The notes under the pieces are model-generated. The model was given only the letters and a program-made list of their open reading frames with translations, did no database searches and was not told the origin of the DNA. From contig CAUZHN010000105.1 in the NCBI GenBank assembly GCA_963579625.1, positions 1 to 7,186 of the forward strand: a stretch of 7,186 bases of DNA. The letters run 5' to 3'. Every line of letters begins with the position of its first letter. The first letter of the stretch is position 1. The stretch comes from JAAXGI01 sp963579625. Its GTDB lineage: Bacteria; Gemmatimonadota; Gemmatimonadetes; Longimicrobiales; Gaopeijiaceae. A program made the position numbers and the translations under genes. Shown one piece after another: positions 1 to 6,437 of this stretch.

Positions 1-1349
1 GCATATGTGTGCCGGACCCCGGCTGCGAAGAGGATGGCGGCAGCTGAGAGGAACACAGCGCCCGGGAAGAGGAAGTTCCGCCTCAGATTCCGCGGGCTCG
101 CTTTCCGCCAGGCAATGACCGGCCCGATCCCCATCATCAAGAGCAGAATGAGACCGATCGGGATATTGACCTGGTTGAAGAAGGGCGGGCCAACCGCAAT
201 CTTCGACCCGGTAAGCCCCTCGGTGAGCAGCGGGAACATGGTGCCCCAGATCACGGCGAAGGTCACGCCTAAAAGGATGAGGTTGTTCATAAGAAACGCC
301 GACTCCCGCGAGAGCAGCGATTCGAAATGCCGCTCGCTCCTGAGAAGCGGGAGCCGCCAGATAATGAGGATCAGCGCGAACCCACCCGTGACCACCATGC
401 ATCCGAGGAAGATCCACGCGATCGTGAGATTCTGGGCGAAAGAGTGGACGGATTCGATCAGTCCCGACCGCGTCAGAAATGTTGCGAAGATCGTCATGAG
501 GAAGGTGAGCACGACGAGCCCCATGTTCCACACCTTCAGCATACCCCGGCTTTTCTGGATCATCACGGAATGCAGGAAGGCCGTCGCCACGAGCCAGGGC
601 AAGAGGGACGCATTCTCCACCGGGTCCCAGAACCAGTAGCCGCCCCACCCCAGCTCCTCATAGGCCCATCGCATCCCGAAGATGACCGCGAGCGTAAGGA
701 AGAACCAACTCGTCAGGATCCACTTCCTCGTGACGTCAATCCAGCGAGAGTCCAAGCGGCCTACCATGAGCGCACTCATGGCAAACGCAAAGGGCACAGT
801 GAACGATGTAAACCCGAGGTACATCGTCGGCGGATGGATCGTCATCCAATAGTTTTGGAGCTGTGGATTGAGCCCCCTTCCATCCGCCGGAAGAAAACCC
901 AGTTGCTCAAATGGCGGAGTGACAAAGAGAGAGATTGAGATGAAGAAAGCCAGGAATGCGAGGAGCACCCCATTCGCATACGGCATCAGCTCCCGGTTCC
1001 GCGACCGGTTCAGCAACACCGCCAGCGATGAGAATGCGCTGAGGTTAAGTCCCCAGAAGAGAAGCGACCCCCGCTGCCCGGCCCAGAGGCCCGAGAACTT
1101 GAAGAACGGGTGTAGGTTGATGCTGGAGTAGTTGTAGACGTACCAGTACTGGAACTGGTCACCCATGAAAGCCGTAACGATCCCGACCGCGGCAATTACG
1201 AAAAGGACTGTAATCGCATAGGTGCTTCGCTCAGCGGAGAGAACGAGATCACCTCTCGACCATCTGCCGCCCAGAAAAGCCAGCACACATCCCCAGATCG
1301 AAATGGGCAGGGCGATCCAAAGCGCAAACTCGCCCAGCGCGGGGATCAC
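1..1349 (-). CDS. ccmF: Cytochrome c-type biogenesis protein CcmF, heme lyase subunit (3' end off window)
   Basis: CcmF is the integral membrane core of the System I heme lyase. It takes heme from holo-CcmE and joins it to CXXCH cysteines of apocytochrome c in the periplasm. The frame stays open from a GTG at 1349 to the left edge and gives 449 residues of a family usually about 650 long, so roughly the last third is missing. The WWD signature is clear (WGGYWFWDPVEN at residues 235-246). Conserved histidines are visible at 172 (IHPPTMYLG), 260 (FLHS) and 302 (SVHSFAQN), matching the two periplasmic and first transmembrane heme-related His of the E. coli protein; the fourth would lie beyond the edge. 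About 11-12 hydrophobic segments can be seen by eye. The GTG start overlaps the ccmE stop as GTGA, has a GGAGG 9 nt upstream, and gives the typical N-terminus (M)IPALGEFAL. The family assignment is secure. Confidence 0.96.
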   Translation of the reverse strand, partial: MIPALGEFALWIALPISIWGCVLAFLGGRWSRGDLVLSAERSTYAITVLFVIAAVGIVTAFMGDQFQYWYVYNYSSINLHPFFKFSGLWAGQRGSLLFWGLNLSAFSSLAVLLNRSRNRELMPYANGVLLAFLAFFISISLFVTPPFEQLGFLPADGRGLNPQLQNYWMTIHPPTMYLGFTSFTVPFAFAMSALMVGRLDSRWIDVTRKWILTSWFFLTLAVIFGMRWAYEELGWGGYWFWDPVENASLLPWLVATAFLHSVMIQKSRGMLKVWNMGLVVLTFLMTIFATFLTRSGLIESVHSFAQNLTIAWIFLGCMVVTGGFALILIIWRLPLLRSERHFESLLSRESAFLMNNLILLGVTFAVIWGTMFPLLTEGLTGSKIAVGPPFFNQVNIPIGLILLLMMGIGPVIAWRKASPRNLRRNFLFPGAVFLSAAAILFAAGVRHTY

Positions 1350-1816
1350 CCGATCATCCCTCCAACCCCCTCGTTAACGTCAGCCTGAGGTGGCATCTCG
1401 GGCATGGCTTCGTACCGACTCCCGCACTTCGTCAGAACCTCTGTGGCCTCAAAGAGACCATCGGCACGGTAGCGCCCCTGCATGACCACCTCGACCTCCA
1501 TCTCTCCGGAGTCGTCGAAGGTGTCGGGCAAAGGGTGACGGAACTCGACAGTCATCCGCACCGAGGCGTCATTCGGATCTTCGACGACGAAGGTGTGAAG
1601 AAGCTCATGTGTGGAATGTACGTAGCTACCCGGAACCAGCATCCCGCTGACTTTGACCCCCCGCTCCATGGTCTCCGGACTCTCCTCGATCCGAGTTAGC
1701 AGCTCGGACGGAGTCAGATAATAGACCATCGTATCCGATATCCCAGTGTAGATCAGGTAGCTGACCACCGCGGCTACACCCACTAGCCCGGCGAAGAACC
1801 GTCGATCTCTATGCAT
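1346..1816 (-). CDS. ccmE: Cytochrome c maturation heme chaperone CcmE, CxxxY variant
   Basis: CcmE is a membrane-anchored periplasmic heme chaperone that binds heme covalently and hands it to CcmF. The product is 156 residues, close to the family's usual 150-160. A short basic start (MHRDRR) precedes one membrane segment at about 7-26, followed by the OB-fold domain. Family landmarks are YYLTPSEL (32-39), VSGMLVPGS (56-64), LPDTF (96-100), VVMQGRY (110-116) and EVLTK (126-130). In most CcmE the next residues are HxxxY, with His carrying the heme; here they are CGSRY, so Cys131 replaces His and Tyr135 is kept. CxxxY forms are known from archaea and Desulfovibrio-type bacteria, in a variant lacking CcmH. 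The ATG at 1816 has a GGAG 6 nt upstream. The stop overlaps the ccmF start by 4 bp. Family identity is firm; heme attachment through Cys131 is inferred from the known variant. Confidence 0.95.
   Translation of the reverse strand: MHRDRRFFAGLVGVAAVVSYLIYTGISDTMVYYLTPSELLTRIEESPETMERGVKVSGMLVPGSYVHSTHELLHTFVVEDPNDASVRMTVEFRHPLPDTFDDSGEMEVEVVMQGRYRADGLFEATEVLTKCGSRYEAMPEMPPQADVNEGVGGMIG
1359..1363 (-). promoter_or_regulatory. Ribosome binding site of ccmF, supports its GTG start
   Basis: The minus strand reads GGAGG here, inside the last codons of ccmE, with a 9-nt spacer to the GTG at 1349-1347. The nearby ATG at 1357-1355 is in the ccmE frame and cannot start ccmF, so this site and the GTGA overlap together fix the start. 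The arrangement suggests translational coupling of ccmF to ccmE. Confidence 0.7.
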
Positions 1817-1822
1817 GGGAAA

Positions 1823-1828
1823 CTCCGC
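1823..1828 (-). promoter_or_regulatory. Ribosome binding site of ccmE
   Basis: The minus strand reads GCGGAG, with a 6-nt spacer to the ATG at 1816. It supports this start, which also places the single membrane anchor right after a short basic N-terminus as expected for CcmE. Confidence 0.6.
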
Positions 1829-1863
1829 AGAAGAGTCTGAGCACTACTGGGTTTCGGAGACTG

Positions 1864-1892
1864 AACATATGCCAACGGGTGCGGGCACTCAA
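1864..1892 (-). promoter_or_regulatory. Possible weak promoter for ccmEF
   Basis: In the 109-bp gap between glpK and ccmE the minus strand has TTGAGT (1892-1887), a 17-bp spacer and TATGTT (1869-1864), each matching 4 of 6 positions of the sigma-70 -35 and -10 consensus. The gap is the longest in the window, so a separate promoter for the cytochrome genes is reasonable. The match is weak and could be chance. I see no convincing Rho-independent terminator in the gap, so read-through from glpK is also possible. Confidence 0.25.
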
Positions 1893-1925
1893 GCTGACTA
1901 GATACAGGCCAACGACTCCGCGAGT

Positions 1926-3446
1926 TCACCCTGTGCAGCTTCGAGCCGCCCGGAGCGCCCGGGTCCACCCGGCTCTGAGCGCCAACCTTTCGTCATTCCC
2001 CATTTCGGGCGGAAAGATCCTTGCATCCCCTTGCGCCGCCAGAAACTCTTCGCCGGTCGTCCAGATCCCGACGTGAAGACCCGCGAGACCGGCGGCCCCA
2101 AGGGCCGTGGTCTGGATGAGCGCAGGTCGCCGTACCGTCACGTCTAGGACTCCCGCCTGGAACGACATGAGCCAATCGTTCTCGGCCGCTCCACCATCCA
2201 CTCGAAGCTCGGTCGTCTCGAGATCAGAATCGGCCTCCATTGCCTCAAGAACATCCGCAGTTCCGTACGCCATCGCTTCGAGAGCTGCCCGCACGATGTG
2301 GTTCTTTGTCGTTCCACGAGTGAGACCCAGAATCGAGCCTCTGACTTCGGGGTCCCAGTGCGGAGCCCCTAGACCCACGAAAGCCGGGACGAAGTACACG
2401 CCATCGTTGCCCGCCACAGCCCGGGCCATCTCCTCTGACTCAGACGCGGAGTGAAGCAACCCGAGCCCGTCTCGCAACCACTGGATTGCGGCACCCGCAA
2501 TGAAGATTGACCCCTCAAGCGCAAAAGCTCGACCCCCCTTGGGGCCGCAGGCCGTGGTGGTGAGGAGTCCGTGCTCCGAGCGCACGATCTCGTCACCCGT
2601 GTGGAGAAGCAGAAAGGCACCTGTTCCGTAGGTGTTCTTCGCCAATCCTGGAGCCCAACATCCCTGCCCAAAGAGCGCCGCCTGCTGGTCCCCCGCCACT
2701 CCCGCAATGGGTGCTTCGATCCCAAGAAGGCTCCCCTCTGCAGTCCCGAAATCCCCCGAACTCCGTCGGATCTCGGGAAGGAGACTCCACGGTACTCCGA
2801 ATATGCCCAGGAGTTCATCCTCCCACTCGCCAGTTTCGAGGTCGTAGAGCAGGGTTCGGGAAGCGTTCGTGGGATCAGTCGCGTGGACCCTACCTTGGGT
2901 AAGTGAGTGGACGAGCCAGGTGTCGATCGTCCCACAGGCAAGCTCACCCGCCTCCGCCCGAGCCCGAAGCTCGGGCCGGTTCTCTAGTAGCCAGGAGATC
3001 TTCGTTCCTGAGAAGTAGGGGTCGAGCACGAGACCCGTACGGGCACGAACCGTGGGGCCATGACCCTCCTCTTTCAGACGCGCACAGAACTCGGTGGTGC
3101 GGCGGTCCTGCCAGACGATCGCGGGGTGGAGGGGTTTGCCGGTCTCCCGATCCCAGAGGACCACCGTTTCCCGCTGGTTCGTGATGCCGATCCCCTCGAT
3201 TCGGACCCGCTCTCCGGACACCAAATCCCTCCCCGGCACGGCACCGGCAACTGCCAGCGCCTCACGGGCAACACGGATGGTGATGTCGCGGATCTCCTCC
3301 GCGTCATGCTCGACCCAACCGGGCTGAGGGAAGTACTGCGGAAACTCGGAGTAGCCCTGCCCAAGGATCCGGCCGTCCTGTGCGATCACTAACGCGGTGC
3401 TTCCGGTCGTGCCCTGGTCCAGGGCGAGGATCGCTCTCGTGGGCAT
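1926..3446 (-). CDS. glpK: Glycerol kinase
   Basis: This cytoplasmic FGGY-family kinase phosphorylates glycerol with ATP to sn-glycerol-3-phosphate, feeding phospholipid synthesis or, via glycerol-3-phosphate dehydrogenase, glycolysis. The 506-residue product matches the usual length (E. coli 502). The N-terminal phosphate loop ALDQGTTGST is at 8-17. Glycerol-contacting residues are present: Arg92-Glu93 (NQRET), Trp112, Tyr144 (DPYFSGTK) and the catalytic-base Asp253 (AGDQQAALFGQ). ATP-site motifs include NTYGTGAF (271-278), GLGAPHWDP (358-366) and RVDGGA (415-420). The Arg that binds the inhibitor fructose-1,6-bisphosphate in E. coli aligns with Glu244, so that control is probably absent. 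The ATG at 3446 has a GGGAG 6 nt upstream. It starts 39 bp after maf, in the same direction, suggesting co-transcription. No glpF, glpD or glpR is visible nearby. Other FGGY sugar kinases are unlikely given the complete glycerol-site match. Confidence 0.97.
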   Translation of the reverse strand: MPTRAILALDQGTTGSTALVIAQDGRILGQGYSEFPQYFPQPGWVEHDAEEIRDITIRVAREALAVAGAVPGRDLVSGERVRIEGIGITNQRETVVLWDRETGKPLHPAIVWQDRRTTEFCARLKEEGHGPTVRARTGLVLDPYFSGTKISWLLENRPELRARAEAGELACGTIDTWLVHSLTQGRVHATDPTNASRTLLYDLETGEWEDELLGIFGVPWSLLPEIRRSSGDFGTAEGSLLGIEAPIAGVAGDQQAALFGQGCWAPGLAKNTYGTGAFLLLHTGDEIVRSEHGLLTTTACGPKGGRAFALEGSIFIAGAAIQWLRDGLGLLHSASESEEMARAVAGNDGVYFVPAFVGLGAPHWDPEVRGSILGLTRGTTKNHIVRAALEAMAYGTADVLEAMEADSDLETTELRVDGGAAENDWLMSFQAGVLDVTVRRPALIQTTALGAAGLAGLHVGIWTTGEEFLAAQGDARIFPPEMGNDERLALRAGWTRALRAARSCTG

Positions 3447-3452
3447 CGAGGG

Positions 3453-3457
3453 CTCCC
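3453..3457 (-). promoter_or_regulatory. Ribosome binding site of glpK
   Basis: The minus strand reads GGGAG with a 6-nt spacer to the ATG at 3446. It lies in the 39-bp gap after maf, which shows no terminator hairpin. Confidence 0.55.
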
Positions 3458-3485
3458 GTGCTTGGGGTACGAATCGTCCTTACGC

Positions 3486-4073
3486 TCAGTCTGGAAAACG
3501 GTACGGCTTTCCGGCCTGCTCAAGGAAGCGGAGGAGGAGAGGGACAGGAAGCCCAACAACACCCGTGTAATCCCCTTCGATCCTCTCGACCAGCGCGGCT
3601 CCTCCTCCCTGAATTCCGTACGCCCCTGCCTTGTCTTGAGGCTCCCCCGTCTTTGCGTAGGGGAGCGCCATCTCCTCACCGAAAGACCTGAACGTAACCG
3701 CGGTCACTTGAACGTCGCTCAGGACCTCGAGATCGGGAGGCCGGACTCCCGGAACGACCAGGGCCAGCGCAGAGACGACTTGGTGAGTGCGACCCTGTAG
3801 GCTCAGCAGCATCTCTACGGCATGCTCCGAGTTTCGGGGTTTTCCCAGGATCTCTCCATCGATCGTGACGAGTGTGTCTCCACCAAGGACCCATTTTCCA
3901 GGGTGAAGATTCGCAACTGCTAGGGCCTTTTGGATGGATAACCTCAAGGCGTGTTCCTCCGGAGATTCCCCCTCGACAATCGACTCATGGATGCGTGAGG
4001 GATGCACGTCGAAGGAAATCCCAAGGCCTTCCAAGATTGCGGCTCGGCGTGGGGAGGCAGACGCTAGGATCAC
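3486..4073 (-). CDS. maf: Maf family nucleoside triphosphate pyrophosphatase (YhdE-like, dTTP/UTP type)
   Basis: Maf proteins are cytoplasmic enzymes that hydrolyse nucleoside triphosphates to monophosphate and pyrophosphate; the YhdE branch acts on dTTP, UTP and modified pyrimidine nucleotides and has been linked to septum arrest. The product is 195 residues, the usual length. Conserved elements are the substrate loop SASPRR (5-10), GGDTLV with Asp66, GKPR with Lys78, and DKAGAYGIQG (147-156). This last block favours the YhdE group over the YceF group, which has a different sequence there. The gene starts with GTG at 4073, overlapping the dtd stop as GTGA; the family's conserved N-terminus (ILASASPRR) begins immediately, so no other start is plausible. 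Upstream ribosome-binding sequence is weak, consistent with coupling to dtd. The substrate subtype is inferred from motif resemblance. Confidence 0.95.
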   Translation of the reverse strand: MILASASPRRAAILEGLGISFDVHPSRIHESIVEGESPEEHALRLSIQKALAVANLHPGKWVLGGDTLVTIDGEILGKPRNSEHAVEMLLSLQGRTHQVVSALALVVPGVRPPDLEVLSDVQVTAVTFRSFGEEMALPYAKTGEPQDKAGAYGIQGGGAALVERIEGDYTGVVGLPVPLLLRFLEQAGKPYRFPD

Positions 4074-4558
4074 TCGCCGCCCACCGCTGGCACCTCATCC
4101 CCTCTCTTGGCCTGCGGAGCACACTCCATGACCAGGGTCACCGGGCCATCATTCACTAGGCACACCTCCATCATCGCCCCAAATTCTCCCTCTTCCACGG
4201 GCCCAGATGATAGTCCTCGAAGACGAGTCACAAACCGATTGTACAGCCCTTCTGCGACCTCGGGTTGGGCCGCCCGCACAAAAGAAGGACGCCGACCCTT
4301 ACGTACATCCCCATAGAGAGTGAATTGGCTCACCACGAGGATATCACCACCCACCTCATCGAGGGACCGATTCATTTTTCCTTCGGGATCCCTGAAGATC
4401 CGAAGACCAACCACCTTTTTCGCCATCCAGTCCGACTCGAGTTCGCCGTCTCCCTTGGTGAACCCAACAAGAACGAGAAAGCCGCGGCCAATCGAGGCCA
4501 CAGTCCGGCTCCCCACGGTCACCGAAGCTCTGGAGACGCGCTGGAGAACAACCTTCAT
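4070..4558 (-). CDS. dtd: D-aminoacyl-tRNA deacylase
   Basis: Dtd hydrolyses D-aminoacyl-tRNA (and mischarged glycyl-tRNA-Ala) in the cytoplasm, recycling tRNA and keeping D-amino acids out of proteins. The product has 162 residues against about 145 in E. coli. The N-terminus MKVVLQRVSRASVTV is typical. The two active-site signatures are present: SQFTL (77-81) and NDGPVT (136-141), the latter holding the Gly138-cisPro139 that gives chiral selectivity. GKMNRSL (60-66) and RPSF (90-93) are also family landmarks. The protein runs about 17 residues past the usual end, a polar tail ending AVGGE whose coding sequence leads into the maf start. The ATG at 4558 overlaps the glmS stop as ATGA and lacks a well-spaced Shine-Dalgarno, suggesting translational coupling to glmS. 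Confidence 0.97.
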   Translation of the reverse strand: MKVVLQRVSRASVTVGSRTVASIGRGFLVLVGFTKGDGELESDWMAKKVVGLRIFRDPEGKMNRSLDEVGGDILVVSQFTLYGDVRKGRRPSFVRAAQPEVAEGLYNRFVTRLRGLSSGPVEEGEFGAMMEVCLVNDGPVTLVMECAPQAKRGDEVPAVGGE

Positions 4559-6393
4559 TCCACCGTTACGGACTTGGCTAGGTTCCTAGGCTGATCAACG
4601 TCGCATTCTCTCAGGACGGCGATGTGATAGGCCAGAAGCTGCAGGGGAACCACTGTCAGGATCGGGAGAAGCATGGGGTGAGTCTGGGGCACGATGATGA
4701 AGTGGTCCACCCTGCCAACGAGTTCTTCGCCTCCGTTGTTCACGACGGCAATGACCCGGCCTAAGCGCGCCTTCACCTCTTCTATATTTGAGACGACCTT
4801 GCTGTATACTGCGTCGCGCGGCGCGAGGAATACGACGGGCATCTGATCGTCGATGAGCGCAATCGGACCATGCTTCATCTCAGCAGCTGGATAACCCTCT
4901 GCGTGAATGTAACTTACCTCCTTTAACTTCAGGGCTCCCTCGAGAGCTACTGGGAACTGGACACCTCGCCCCAGATACAGGAAGTTCGGTGCGTCCTTGT
5001 ACTCCTCGGCAAGCGATCGAATCTCGTCATTTCGCTCCAGGATCTCGGCCACCTTCCCCGGAAGCTCTTGGAGCGCCCTCACAAACTTTCGACCCTCAAT
5101 GATTGGGAGATTCCGGAGACGGCCAAGGTACAGGGTGAAGAATGCGAGGGCCGCAACCTGACTCGTGAATGCCTTGGTCGAGGCCACGCCAACCTCAGGA
5201 CCCGCATGTAGATACATTCCGAAATCGGTCTCCCTCGCGATCGACGATCCCACCACGTTCACGATCCCCATGACTTTTGCGCCACGCCGCTTAGCCTCGC
5301 GTAGGGCAGCTAGCGTATCAGCGGTTTCCCCGGATTGACTGATCACGATAACAAGGGTGTTTCCGTCCACAACCGGGTTCTTGTACCGAAACTCAGAGGC
5401 GTATTCGACCTTGGTGGGAATCCGTGCAAGCTCCTCGAGCAGGTATTCCCCGATCAGCGCTGCGTGCCACGACGTCCCACAGGCAGAGATGACGATCTGG
5501 TCCACACTCCGGAGTTCCTCATCTGAGATGGTAATACCACCCAGCTTGGCATTCCCCTCCCCCTCCAGCAGCCGTCCCCGCATCACATCCTCGAGGGTAT
5601 TCGGCTGCTCGAAAATCTCCTTCAGCATGAAGTGCTCAAAGCCACTCTTCTCAATGGCGCCAAGATCCCAGGTCACTTCGTGAACGGGTCGCTGAACGGT
5701 CCCATAGTGAAGCTGTCGCACCTTGTACTCGTCGGGTGTGACCACCACGGAATCTCCGTCGTCGAGGTACACGACGTTCCGAGTCTGGTCGATCACAGCT
5801 GCGGCGTCGGAGCCCACCATCATCTCCCCATCCTCTCCCACTCCGAGAAGGAGGGGCGACCCAAAGCGCGCGGCCACGATCTTGTCCGGGTCCCGGGAGC
5901 TGATAACGGCGATGCCGAACGCTCCGATGACCTGTTCGAGGGCGGCCATCACGGCATCCTCGAGCTTGCCCCCTTTCGGCCACAGGCGGTCGATCAGGTG
6001 TACCAAGACTTCGGTATCCGTTTCACTCCGGAATTTGACGCCCTGGACCTCAAGTCGACCCCTCAGGATACTCGCGTTCTCGATGATTCCGTTGTGGACT
6101 ATGGAGATCGTACCATCCGTCGAGGTGTGGGGATGTGCGTTGGAGTGGCTGGGAGACCCGTGTGTCGCCCAGCGAGTGTGTCCGATTCCGCAGTTTCCTT
6201 CCAGGGGCTTCTCTGCTATCAGCTCTTCGAGATTGCCCAGCTTCCCGGTAGATTTCAGGGTACGGAGCACTCCGTCGTTGTCTATTATGCTGATGCCTGC
6301 GGAATCATAACCGCGGTATTCAAGCCTCCTCAGCCCCTCGAGCATGATGGGGCCTGCCGTCTTCGATCCTAGGTATCCCACAATCCCGCACAT
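4555..6393 (-). CDS. glmS: Glutamine--fructose-6-phosphate aminotransferase (isomerizing)
   Basis: GlmS makes glucosamine-6-phosphate from fructose-6-phosphate and glutamine, the first committed step of amino-sugar and UDP-GlcNAc synthesis, in the cytoplasm. The 612-residue product is full length (E. coli 609). Cys2 (MCGIVGYLG), the glutaminase nucleophile once Met is removed, opens the class II amidotransferase domain (about 1-220), with GHTRWATHG (71-79) and HNG (100-102). Two sugar-isomerase domains follow: SIS1 has SACGTSWHA (303-311), SQSGET (352-357) and STKAFT (405-410); SIS2 has LGRG (474-477), ALEGALKLKE (483-492) and MKHGP (506-510). The C-terminal tail NLAKSVTVE (604-612) includes the catalytic Lys607. 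The ATG at 6393 has a GGGAG 10 nt upstream. The 44-bp gap from the mutase gene is too short for a glmS ribozyme, and no such structure is seen. Adjacency to the mutase places consecutive pathway steps in one unit. Confidence 0.98.
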   Translation of the reverse strand: MCGIVGYLGSKTAGPIMLEGLRRLEYRGYDSAGISIIDNDGVLRTLKSTGKLGNLEELIAEKPLEGNCGIGHTRWATHGSPSHSNAHPHTSTDGTISIVHNGIIENASILRGRLEVQGVKFRSETDTEVLVHLIDRLWPKGGKLEDAVMAALEQVIGAFGIAVISSRDPDKIVAARFGSPLLLGVGEDGEMMVGSDAAAVIDQTRNVVYLDDGDSVVVTPDEYKVRQLHYGTVQRPVHEVTWDLGAIEKSGFEHFMLKEIFEQPNTLEDVMRGRLLEGEGNAKLGGITISDEELRSVDQIVISACGTSWHAALIGEYLLEELARIPTKVEYASEFRYKNPVVDGNTLVIVISQSGETADTLAALREAKRRGAKVMGIVNVVGSSIARETDFGMYLHAGPEVGVASTKAFTSQVAALAFFTLYLGRLRNLPIIEGRKFVRALQELPGKVAEILERNDEIRSLAEEYKDAPNFLYLGRGVQFPVALEGALKLKEVSYIHAEGYPAAEMKHGPIALIDDQMPVVFLAPRDAVYSKVVSNIEEVKARLGRVIAVVNNGGEELVGRVDHFIIVPQTHPMLLPILTVVPLQLLAYHIAVLRECDVDQPRNLAKSVTVE

Positions 6394-6403
6394 AAAGAGG
6401 TTG

Positions 6404-6408
6404 CTCCC
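6404..6408 (-). promoter_or_regulatory. Ribosome binding site of glmS
   Basis: The minus strand reads GGGAG with a 10-nt spacer to the ATG at 6393. That start is fixed independently, because Cys2 must follow the initiator Met in the glutaminase domain. Confidence 0.5.
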
Positions 6409-6437
6409 AATGCTATTAGGCGACTTCCGTTATGGGG

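Noticed and set aside
327..938. A 203-codon plus-strand open frame rich in Arg, Glu, Pro and His.
   Set aside because: It is antisense to ccmF, whose WWD motif and histidines lie in this stretch; the low-complexity composition is typical of a shadow frame.
1823..1858. An inverted CTCCG/CGGAG pair around the ccmE ribosome binding site.
   Set aside because: The stem is only 5 bp with a loop of over 20 nt and mismatches on both sides; too weak to call a regulatory hairpin.
1871..1916. A 7-bp direct repeat, GCCAACG, occurring twice in the glpK-ccmE gap.
   Set aside because: Only two copies, unequal flanks and no symmetry; compatible with chance.
2369..2947. A 192-codon minus-strand open frame inside glpK in another frame.
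   Set aside because: The glpK frame carries the catalytic Asp and ATP-site motifs through this region without interruption, so this is an out-of-frame shadow.
4576..4593. A short palindrome, CTAGG-TT-CCTAG, near the 3' end of glmS.
   Set aside because: It falls in codons for the conserved C-terminal PRNLA of GlmS, has only a 2-nt centre and no T-run, so it is probably not a terminator or operator.
5632..6372. A 246-codon open frame on the plus strand opposite glmS.
   Set aside because: It lies wholly antisense to the well-conserved glutaminase domain, matches no family I recognise, and long antisense frames are expected in GC-rich coding DNA.
6394..6437. Possible glmS ribozyme or riboswitch upstream of glmS.
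   Set aside because: The gap is only 44 bp, far shorter than the ribozyme, and shows no matching structure.
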